DNA from: an uncultured Pseudomonadota bacterium
GTDB taxonomy: Bacteria > Pseudomonadota > Gammaproteobacteria > Methylococcales > Methylomonadaceae
NCBI GenBank assembly: GCA_903928965.1
Contig: CAIYSZ010000057.1
Coordinates: forward strand, 1 to 64,000
Direction: 5' to 3'
Length of the DNA: 64,000 bases
This document shows, in pieces, positions 18,001-24,758 of the stretch (the first letter of the stretch is position 1; each line of letters starts with the position of its first letter). Both the position numbers and the translations under genes were made by a program. A model generated the notes under the pieces. The model saw only the letters and a program-made list of their open reading frames with translations. It ran no database searches and was not told the origin of the DNA.

Positions 18001-19402
18001 TACCCAGGGAGAAATCAGGGTCTGGGATATTTTTTCGGGCGGCGAATACTTGCGCTTCGCCCAAAACGAAGGCACGGAATCTTTGGTTTTTAGCCCCGAT
18101 GAGCGTTGGCTGGCGGCGGTTTCCCCTGACAACACTGTAAGCTTGTGGAGTATGGCGTCTGGAATGACGTTACTGCAATGGCGCTTGGAAGCCCCGGCCG
18201 TGCGAGTATCTTTTTCTCCGGACGGAAACGCCTTGGCTTTAGCCTTCAATCAAGCCGCTCCGCGGATTATCAATCTGGAGCATAGCCGCGAAACTCTGCG
18301 CGTGGAACATACCGGCTCGGTGGAGTCCGCGGAATTTAGTCCCGATGGCTTGATGATCGCCACTGCGTCCGTGGATGGCGAGGCGCGGGTGACCGATGCG
18401 CAAAGCGGGGCGCTGCTTTTTCGCATGCGGCACGGTAGCGAAGTGAATCATGCCCGCTTCAGCGCCGACGGCAAGCTGTTGGCCACCGCGGCGGCCGACG
18501 GTTCGGTCAGAATTTGGGATTTGCGTCTCGGCCGGGAGCGCCTGCGCATGCAACATACTAATCAAGTTCTGCGCGTCACGTTTGACGCCGCCGGGGAGAA
18601 TCTGTTGTCCGTCTCGCGGGACGGTACGGCGCGTGTTTGGGACGTAGCGGACGGCCGGGAAAAACTGTGTTTGCAACATGACGGCGAAGTGCGCGACGCG
18701 GTATTCAGCCCGGACGGACAATGGATATTAACCGCTTCGGCGGACGGTTTCGCCCGGCTTTGGCAAGCCGCCGATGGACGGGAAAAATTCCGCTGGCGGC
18801 ATGACGCTGGCCTCAAGCAAGCCGCTTTCAGTCCCGACGGACAATGGATAGTCACCGCGGCGGCGGACGGCGGCGCCAGAGTGTTCAGCGCGGCGGATGG
18901 CGGCGAAAAATGGCGGCTGCGGCATGCGGACAGTGTGGAAAGCGCCGCGTTTAGTCCCGACGGCCAGTTCATCGTCACCGCCTCCGCCGACCGGGCCGCG
19001 CGCATCTGGCGCGCCGCCGACGGCAAGGAATTATGGCATCTGCCGCACCGGCAGGCCTTGGCCTTTGCGGCGTTTAGTCCGGATGGACGCCATGTGGTTA
19101 CCGCCGCCAGGGAAAGCCTGGGCGAACCTATGTCCATGGCCGCGGTCAGGGTGTTTGACCTGGCTAGCGGGCAGGAACGGTTTTTCATTCCGCACGACGC
19201 CACCGTCACCGGAGCCGTATTCAGCCCGGATGGACTCAGCCTGCTGACCCACTCTCCCGACCGGACGGCCAGATTATGGCGCGAGCCGGACTTGTTGCTG
19301 GATGGACAGGCGTTGATTGACCATGTGCGTGCGCATGGTTTGACTAGACATGGGTTGTCGGCGGAAGAGCGTAGGCGGTTTTTTTTGGATGAGAAAAGCT
19401 AA
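15032..19402 (+). CDS. CHAT-nSTAND NTPase-TM-WD40 repeat protein
   Basis: A 1456-residue signalling protein of STAND architecture. The order is: CHAT caspase-fold domain (about 1-205) with dyad His80 (FSGHAD) and Cys121 (LNGCATEG); P-loop NTPase of nSTAND1 type (about 260-640) with Walker A GQSGVGKSS at 292-300 and a likely Walker B SLLIVVDHAEKL; a single hydrophobic helix (about 699-720); then WD40 repeats (about 785-1425), the last eight near 41 residues each. In such proteins the WD40 propeller senses, the NTPase switches, and the N-terminal domain is the effector. With the TM helix after the NTPase, sensor and effector may sit on opposite sides of the inner membrane. The start is GTG 15032, with no clear ribosome-binding site. 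Confidence 0.88.
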   Translation: MDSVPVILLAFANDRTGQFASLREELARERREIGSVLAEAEQARWCKVEVLPEATPGDVVKAFQYPPWRGRIVIFHFSGHADSEHLLFESENGGVQAAAGMDLAEFLGRQKSLRLVFLNGCATEGQVSDLLSAGMPAVIATRSKVDSLAACDFAVLFYRALAQGRLSLQNAFQEARSGARLLRGSADNRPFGAERGLIFSESTEQALTNQRHAWRLHIRPGGEAVNDWCLDPDPLAGLRLPSDIGLPAAPFLNLQSFSREQAGIFFGRAKAIKAMHDQLTEPDAAAIALLCGQSGVGKSSFLFAGLLPRLESVFEIVAFERPPLTQADNLKNTQTINFQALNSQTGLAANFADACRLRASEPGKSLLIVVDHAEKLLPENGADVKDWEALRRQWVELFKIGSEAGRCKWLLSFRKEWLADMTAALDAHALPHSLTVLERLDRQGLLEAIEGVFQNPRCRDKYRLTLGAGRDGLPLAVNIADDLLADRLAPLAPTLQILMSRLWARAKALNDAEPEISLELYEQEKRRGLLLQDFLQERMAELEHISPELAQSGLALDILHRHTNELGAAVQCSMTVLEAEYAHCVSGLHAVVDFFESCFVLTDATGAGRGAPKFTRLSHDTLAPLVRREFQDSIRPGQQARRLLEERIKRALTALPVEDLPVVESGRGGMRQWTSAECKLVQSARLARGLGLRRRLKRRCIWFALCLALLASAVEIAWQWWDGLMYQSKVLAENARREAGLGHAELGRLLALEALPGPRRIRPWSANAETALAYALGAPADFPAPPHPGVISDAQFSPDGRVLAVASEQGVYLWGMHAGQWNGMPPAARLGFEGNVRRLSFSADARYLLTLSEEHAARIWDVSTGLERLRLEHEGEVSLAEIPPGGEEVVTLGKDGKVRVWRGLNISNATRASGAPVTLSEKNNPPRILAQAARDSRMAFSHAAKRFALSMGDSVSLIDWESGKERQRFTLSQPVSQLAFGASGRFLAAATQGEIRVWDIFSGGEYLRFAQNEGTESLVFSPDERWLAAVSPDNTVSLWSMASGMTLLQWRLEAPAVRVSFSPDGNALALAFNQAAPRIINLEHSRETLRVEHTGSVESAEFSPDGLMIATASVDGEARVTDAQSGALLFRMRHGSEVNHARFSADGKLLATAAADGSVRIWDLRLGRERLRMQHTNQVLRVTFDAAGENLLSVSRDGTARVWDVADGREKLCLQHDGEVRDAVFSPDGQWILTASADGFARLWQAADGREKFRWRHDAGLKQAAFSPDGQWIVTAAADGGARVFSAADGGEKWRLRHADSVESAAFSPDGQFIVTASADRAARIWRAADGKELWHLPHRQALAFAAFSPDGRHVVTAARESLGEPMSMAAVRVFDLASGQERFFIPHDATVTGAVFSPDGLSLLTHSPDRTARLWREPDLLLDGQALIDHVRAHGLTRHGLSAEERRRFFLDEKS
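18275..19295 (+). repeat. Eight near-periodic 41-residue WD40 repeats (coding)
   Basis: The 3' part of the CHAT-nSTAND gene encodes about eight consecutive WD40 units with 41-residue spacing. Each has a conserved H near the start, FSPDG in the middle and ARVW/ARIW near the end, then DG or SG before the next unit. Units share phrases such as AAFSPDGQWIVTA, pointing to recent internal duplication. Confidence 0.85.
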
Positions 19403-19459
19403 CGGTGTAGCCCGATTTAATTCATTCCGGACGACAATAAAACCAGTATGGAGATATAA

Positions 19460-20572
19460 ATGAAACTTGTAGAGATAAATCTTAAAGGTTTCAAATCGAT
19501 TGATAATGAGGTAGGGCAGAGCATTCCGTTTGGCGATGTGACCCTATTATTGGGCGCTAATGGTTCCGGTAAAAGTAATTTGATTTCCTTTTTCCGTTTA
19601 TTAAGTTTTATGACAATCGGCGCTTTGCAGCAATATGTCGGTAAACAGGGTGTTAGCCAGTTACTCTTTTATGGCCCCAAGGTAACCGAATCCATACGCT
19701 TTTCGGTAAGGCTGGAAGATGAAATCGCCATGGATACTTATGAAGTAAAATTGTCGCATGGCTTACCTGACCGGTTGTTTGTCAGCGGTGAAAAAGTGAT
19801 TTACCACAAAAAGGGCAACCAAACCGCGCAAGAGTATTTTTTGGAAAGCGGTGCGGCAGAAACCGGATTAGCGAAGGATGTCCGCAAAACCAGTCAGGTG
19901 CTTGCCGTGTTGCTGGCGGGTATCAAGACATTTCAGTTTCATGATACCTCGGATACTGCTAGGATTAAGGACAGAAGCTATATTGATGATGCGGCCTATC
20001 TGCGTAGCGATGCCGGGAATTTGGCGGCATTTCTGAAAATGCTGAAAAGTAATCAACATTACCTGGCTTATTATCAGCGCATCGTCCGCCATATCCGTTT
20101 GGTTATGCCGCAATTTGGCGACTTTGAACTCAACACGCTACCCGGCAATGATCAGCATGTACGTCTAAACTGGTCTGATGCCAAGCGACCGGATTATTTA
20201 TTTGGCCCCGACCAAATTTCCGATGGTTCTTTGCGGTTTATGGCGCTGACTACTTTATTGCTGCAACCCCCGGCTCTGCTACCAAAAGTGATAGTTTTGG
20301 ATGAGCCGGAGCTTGGCTTGCATCCGGCGGCGATAGTCGAACTGGCCGGCATGATTAAACGGGTTGCCAAACATGCCCAGGTTGTCATCGCTACCCAATC
20401 AACCCGATTGGTGGATGAATTCTTACCCGAGCAATTAATCGTGGTGGAACATGATGCTGAATCCGGCTCCAGCCGGTTCCAGAAGCTGGATATAGCTGAG
20501 CTTGAAGAATGGTTGCAAAGATATAGTCTGTCCGAGCTGTGGGAAAAAAACGTTCTTGGAGGGCAGCCTTGA
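19460..20572 (+). CDS. AAA family ATPase (AAA_15/AAA_21, SMC/OLD-like)
   Basis: The 370-residue ATPase is of the ABC/SMC-like AAA_21 type. Walker A LGANGSGKSN is at residues 31-40, a signature-like ISDGSLRF at about 253-260, Walker B VIVLDEPELGLHP at about 277-289, and the switch region VVIATQSTRLVDEF after it. No nuclease or TOPRIM domain is fused. GGAG lies 6 nt before ATG 19460. The next gene (DUF4276) starts inside its stop codon (TTGA), so the two are made together. Such ATPase/DUF4276 pairs resemble two-gene anti-phage modules like AbiL (ATPase plus RloB), but a defence role here is inference. Confidence 0.87.
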   Translation: MKLVEINLKGFKSIDNEVGQSIPFGDVTLLLGANGSGKSNLISFFRLLSFMTIGALQQYVGKQGVSQLLFYGPKVTESIRFSVRLEDEIAMDTYEVKLSHGLPDRLFVSGEKVIYHKKGNQTAQEYFLESGAAETGLAKDVRKTSQVLAVLLAGIKTFQFHDTSDTARIKDRSYIDDAAYLRSDAGNLAAFLKMLKSNQHYLAYYQRIVRHIRLVMPQFGDFELNTLPGNDQHVRLNWSDAKRPDYLFGPDQISDGSLRFMALTTLLLQPPALLPKVIVLDEPELGLHPAAIVELAGMIKRVAKHAQVVIATQSTRLVDEFLPEQLIVVEHDAESGSSRFQKLDIAELEEWLQRYSLSELWEKNVLGGQP

Positions 20573-21249
20573 TACGCTTGCACGTGACCGCGGAGGGTCA
20601 AACCGAGAAGGCATTTGTGAATAAAGTATTGAATCCGCATTTGGCTAATTATGGCGTATACGCCGACGCCAGATGCGTACTGACTAGTAAGGACAAGCGC
20701 GCCGCTAAGGAATATCGGGGCGGACTTATCAGTTATCAAAAAGCCAGGGCGGATATTAACACATGGATGAAACAAGATGCTAAAGAAGATAGTTGGTTTA
20801 CCACTATGTTTGACCTTTACCGATTACCGGCGGATTTCCCCGGCTACGAACAATCAAAATCGCTTGAGCCCTATTCCCGTGTTGCGGCCCTTGAACAAGC
20901 ATTATATAAGGCAGTTTCACATCGGCAATTTATACCCTATATTCAACCGCATGAATTTGAGGCATTAATTCTGGCTGATCCCGTCAAACTCGACTGGGAA
21001 TACCTGGAACATGACAAGGCCATCAAAAGGATTTTGGAAATGGTTGGCAGTCAAAATCCGGAGCTTATTAATGATAATCCCGATACCGCGCCATCAAAGC
21101 GAATTTTGAAAGAGATACCGGAATATGACAAAGTTAGCTCTGGGGTTGCGGTGGTCGAGCATATTGGTTTACAGGCGCTCCGGGGGAAATGCCCACATTT
21201 TAATGATTGGGTAACGCGTTTAGAGCGTTTGGGAATTGAGCGTGGGTAA
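20569..21249 (+). CDS. DUF4276 family protein, partner of the AAA ATPase
   Basis: The 226-residue protein begins MIRLHVTAEGQTE. An EGxTE motif at the end of the first strand (Glu9 to Glu13) and a QPHEFEALI segment around residue 120 are typical of DUF4276, a family thought to have a TOPRIM-like metal-binding fold. It probably acts as the effector of the ATPase. TTG 20569 is chosen over GTG 20539 because GGAGGG sits 5 nt upstream and the TTG overlaps the ATPase stop as TTGA, a classic coupling. Its catalytic activity is unproven. Confidence 0.85.
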   Translation: MIRLHVTAEGQTEKAFVNKVLNPHLANYGVYADARCVLTSKDKRAAKEYRGGLISYQKARADINTWMKQDAKEDSWFTTMFDLYRLPADFPGYEQSKSLEPYSRVAALEQALYKAVSHRQFIPYIQPHEFEALILADPVKLDWEYLEHDKAIKRILEMVGSQNPELINDNPDTAPSKRILKEIPEYDKVSSGVAVVEHIGLQALRGKCPHFNDWVTRLERLGIERG

Positions 21250-21666
21250 ATAAAGAGTGCGGTTACTGAATAAAAACATTGATTGATATTGGATTGTTTG
21301 TATATTTGTCGATTTGACCAGCGAATCCTATGTTCAAGACATTTATGGATTTAATGAATGGTTGGTTGCTGTTCATCCTTTGTCCTTAAAGCGCTAGTAT
21401 GGTGTATAACTTGCCTCAATGGTATCTGAATATGATAAACAGTTTAGGTCAGGACAAATCTTATTGCAAAGCTAGCCACTTGAGGAATTGGCCACCGGAG
21501 GCGGTTGGCGTGGGTGTAGCCGGCATGTAACCAATAAGCTTTTACCTTGCTAGCGTGACTGTCATGTATTGAGCTGAAAGCCTAAACACAAAATATAGCT
21601 TTCTAAGAATAATCATTGCTGAAAACTGGAACGCGCGGCTCGCACGTTCCAGTATGCTAAAAGCGT
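21250..21666. other. Gene-free spacer between DUF4276 gene and lpd
   Basis: These 417 bp lie between convergent genes. Apart from the terminator hairpin near lpd I see no open frame with a ribosome-binding site, no tRNA and no repeat. It marks the right edge of the accessory island. Confidence 0.6.
21621..21653 (-). terminator. Rho-independent terminator of the PDH operon
   Basis: On the minus strand, a perfect 9-bp stem ACTGGAACG / CGTTCCAGT with an 11-nt loop is followed by TTTTC. It lies 14 bp beyond the lpd stop codon. Confidence 0.75.
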
Positions 21667-23073
21667 TTACTTTTTGATATACAAATCGGTAATCGTGCCT
21701 TCGATCATCTCCGCCGCGAAGGCCAAGGTCTCGGACAAGGTGGGATGCGGATGGATGGTTAAGCTTAAATCCTCGGCGTCCGCGCCCATTTCCAGCGCCA
21801 GCACGGTTTCGCCGATCAATTCGCCGGCGTTGGGGCCGACGATACCGGCGCCGATGATGCGGCCGGTGGCTTTGTCGGTGATGAGCTTGGTCAAGCCTTC
21901 GCCGCGGCCAATGCTCAAGGAGCGGCCGCTGGCGGCCCATGGGAACACGCCTTTTTCGTAAGCGATGCCCTGTTGCTGGGCTTGGCTTTCGCTGACGCCC
22001 ATCCACGCCACTTCCGGGTCGGTGTAAGCCACGGAAGGAATGGTGAGGGCGTCGAAAGCGGATTTTTTGCCGCTAATCACTTCCGCGGCGATCTTGCCTT
22101 CGTAAGATGCTTTGTGCGCCAGCATCGGATTGCCGACGACATCGCCGATGGCGAAAATGTGCTCGACGTTGGTGCGCTGTTGTTTGTCCACCGGGATGAA
22201 ACCCGCCTCGTTGACGGTGACGCCGGCTTTTTCGGCGTCGATCAATTTGCCGTTCGGCCGGCGACCCACCGCCACCAGAACCGCGTCGAACAATGCCGAC
22301 TCCGGCGCATCCTTGCCGGCGAAACTGACTTGCAGGCCTTGTTCCGCGGGCGTGATGCTTTCAACCTTGGTTTCCAGCCAGAGGTTTTGGTATTGTTTTT
22401 TAATCCGCCGCTGCAATGGGGTGACGATGTCCTTGTCGCAGCCGGGAATGATTTGATCCATCAACTCCACCACGCTGATTTTCGAGCCCAGGGCGTGGTA
22501 GACGGTCGCCATTTCCAAGCCGATGATGCCGCCGCCGACAATCAGCAATTTTTCCGGAATAAAGCTCAGGTTCAAGGCGTCGGTGGAATTCCACAAGCGC
22601 GCATCGTCGTTAGGGAATGACGGAATTTGCGTGGGATGTGAGCCGGCGGCGATGATGGCTTTTTCAAATTGAATGCTTTGTTCGCCGACTTGCAAAGTGT
22701 GCGGCGAGGTGAACTTGCCATAGCCATTTAGCACGGTGACGCCGCGTTGCTTGGCCAAGCGGGCCAAGCCTTGGTTCAAGCCAAGCGTCACGCTTTGCTT
22801 CCAGGCGCGGATTTTGTCCAGATCCAATTGCGGTTCGCCAAACACGACGCCGTGCGCGGCGAACTCCTGAGTTTCGTGGATGACTTGCGCCACGTGCAGC
22901 AAGGCCTTGGAAGGAATGCAGCCTACGTTCAAGCACACACCGCCCAGCACCGGATCGCGTTCCACCAGGGTTACCTTAAGCCCCAGGTCGGCCGCGCGGA
23001 AGGCCGCGGTATAACCGCCGGGGCCGCCGCCCAACACTAAAACCTCGGCATTGATGGTTGATTGATTGCTCAT
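21667..23073 (-). CDS. lpd: Dihydrolipoamide dehydrogenase (E3)
   Basis: FAD flavoenzyme that reoxidises the dihydrolipoyl groups of the pyruvate dehydrogenase complex, passing electrons to NAD+. The 468-residue protein has the N-terminal FAD-binding GGGPGGY (residues 15-21), the redox disulfide GGVCLNVGCIPSK (Cys47/Cys52), the NAD-binding GGGIIGLEMA, and the C-terminal His-Glu pair in IHPHPTLSE. ATG 23073 is chosen because AAGGAG precedes it by 8 nt; a longer frame to 23112 lacks this. It is last in aceE-aceF-lpd, 10 bp after aceF. Confidence 0.97.
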   Translation of the reverse strand: MSNQSTINAEVLVLGGGPGGYTAAFRAADLGLKVTLVERDPVLGGVCLNVGCIPSKALLHVAQVIHETQEFAAHGVVFGEPQLDLDKIRAWKQSVTLGLNQGLARLAKQRGVTVLNGYGKFTSPHTLQVGEQSIQFEKAIIAAGSHPTQIPSFPNDDARLWNSTDALNLSFIPEKLLIVGGGIIGLEMATVYHALGSKISVVELMDQIIPGCDKDIVTPLQRRIKKQYQNLWLETKVESITPAEQGLQVSFAGKDAPESALFDAVLVAVGRRPNGKLIDAEKAGVTVNEAGFIPVDKQQRTNVEHIFAIGDVVGNPMLAHKASYEGKIAAEVISGKKSAFDALTIPSVAYTDPEVAWMGVSESQAQQQGIAYEKGVFPWAASGRSLSIGRGEGLTKLITDKATGRIIGAGIVGPNAGELIGETVLALEMGADAEDLSLTIHPHPTLSETLAFAAEMIEGTITDLYIKK

Positions 23074-23083
23074 GCATGGCTCC

Positions 23084-24745
23084 TTAAAGCAGCAGGCGGC
23101 GAATATCGCCAAGATACGTTTTTAAAGCTTCGACGAAGCGCGCGCCCTCGGCGCCGTCGATGACCCGGTGGTCGTAGGTCAAATCCAATGGCAGCATCAG
23201 TTTGGGCTCGAACGTCTCCCCGTTCCACACCGGCTGAATTTTTGAGCGGGTAACGCCCAGGATTGCCACTTCCGGCGCGTTGACGATAGGGGTGAAACCG
23301 CAGCCGCCAATGCCGCCAAGGCTGGAAATGGTAATGCAACCGCCTTGCATGTCGCTGGGTTTAAGTTTGCCGCCGCGCGCCAGTTCGCTTTTTTCGGCTA
23401 GTTCGGCGGATAATTGGAACACGCCTTTTTTATCCACGTCGCGAATCACCGGCACGACTAGGCCGTTGGGTGTGTCCACGGCGATGCCCACATGGTAGTA
23501 GTGTTTGAATATCAGCTTTTCGCCGTCCGGAGACAAGGAACTGTTAAAGGCCGGATACTTTTGCATGGCGGCGACCAGAGCTTTCATGATGAACACCAGG
23601 CCGGTCAATTTGACTCCGTCTTTACCCAGGCCGGCGTTGACGGTTTTACGGAATTCCTCCATGTCGCCGATGTCCACCTCGTCGTGATAAGTGACCTGCG
23701 GCAGATTCAACCAATTGCGGCTCAGATTTTGTCCGGTCAAGCGCTTGATTTTGCTTAAGGGTTTTTCCTCAATGTCGCCGAATTGCGAAAAATCCACCGC
23801 TGGAATCGGCGGAATGCCGCTGCCGGCGCTTACCGGGGCCGTTTTACCGTTAGCCGCTTGGGTGACAATGTTTTTGACGAAATTTTTCACATCGTCCTTG
23901 AGGATGCGGCCCTTGCGTCCGCTGCCCTGACTGATTTTGGCCAGATCGACGCCCAGTTCGCGGGCGAACAAGCGCACGCTAGGCGTGGCGTGCGGCTTGA
24001 AATCTTCGCCGTGAGGGGCGGAGATGGAGGCGGCGGCAACCGGCGCAACGGCGGCCGGAGCCGCAACCGGGGCGCTGACGCTTGGGAGCGCGGCTGGAGC
24101 CGCCGCCAAGGCCGGAGCAGGCGCGGCGGCCGGCGGATTTATGACCGCAAAGGTTTCCAGGGTTACCACCAGCGCGCCTTGCGCGGCTTTGTCGCCGGGT
24201 TTTATGAACACTTGTTTGACGATGCCGGCGGCGCTGGAAGGCAGGTCCATGCTGGCCTTGTCGGTTTCCATTACCGCTAGGGTTTGTTCGGCCTCGACTT
24301 TATCGCCGGGCTTCACCAGCACGTCGATAATGTCAACTTCCGGTATATTGCCCAGGTCCGGTACGATGACTTCTATGAGGCTAGCCGCCCCGGCCGCCGC
24401 GATTGGCGGCGGGGCAGGGGCCGGCTCCGGCTCGCCGGCGACGGCCGGGGCCGGGGCCGGGGCGGTTGCCGCCAAAGCGGCCGGCGCGGGCGCTACGGCG
24501 TCGGCTCCAGTTTCCAGCGTGACGACCAATGCGCCTTGCGATATTTTGTCGCCGACTTTGATATGCACTTGTTTCACCACACCGGCGGCGCTGGAAGGCA
24601 AATCCATGCTGGCCTTGTCGGTTTCCATCACCGCCAGGGTTTGTTCGGCTTGGACCAGATCGCCGGGTTTGACCAGCACGTCGATGATGTCAATATCGGC
24701 AATATTGCCTAAATCCGGCACTTTTACTTCAATTAATGCTGTCAT
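23084..24745 (-). CDS. aceF: Pyruvate dehydrogenase E2, dihydrolipoamide acetyltransferase
   Basis: Core of the PDH complex; it transfers acetyl groups from lipoate to CoA. The 553-residue protein has two lipoyl domains with METDKAS sites (Lys44 and Lys163), each followed by an Ala/Pro-rich swinging linker, then the E3-binding domain (about 250-285, SVRLFARELGVD) and the catalytic domain ending with DHRVIDGAEG near residue 525. E. coli has three lipoyl domains; two is common in other proteobacteria. The two lipoyl domains are nearly identical over about 70 residues, suggesting recent duplication or gene conversion. It lies 13 bp downstream of aceE. Confidence 0.97.
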   Translation of the reverse strand: MTALIEVKVPDLGNIADIDIIDVLVKPGDLVQAEQTLAVMETDKASMDLPSSAAGVVKQVHIKVGDKISQGALVVTLETGADAVAPAPAALAATAPAPAPAVAGEPEPAPAPPPIAAAGAASLIEVIVPDLGNIPEVDIIDVLVKPGDKVEAEQTLAVMETDKASMDLPSSAAGIVKQVFIKPGDKAAQGALVVTLETFAVINPPAAAPAPALAAAPAALPSVSAPVAAPAAVAPVAAASISAPHGEDFKPHATPSVRLFARELGVDLAKISQGSGRKGRILKDDVKNFVKNIVTQAANGKTAPVSAGSGIPPIPAVDFSQFGDIEEKPLSKIKRLTGQNLSRNWLNLPQVTYHDEVDIGDMEEFRKTVNAGLGKDGVKLTGLVFIMKALVAAMQKYPAFNSSLSPDGEKLIFKHYYHVGIAVDTPNGLVVPVIRDVDKKGVFQLSAELAEKSELARGGKLKPSDMQGGCITISSLGGIGGCGFTPIVNAPEVAILGVTRSKIQPVWNGETFEPKLMLPLDLTYDHRVIDGAEGARFVEALKTYLGDIRRLLL

Positions 24746-24758
24746 TTGCGGTGTTCCG

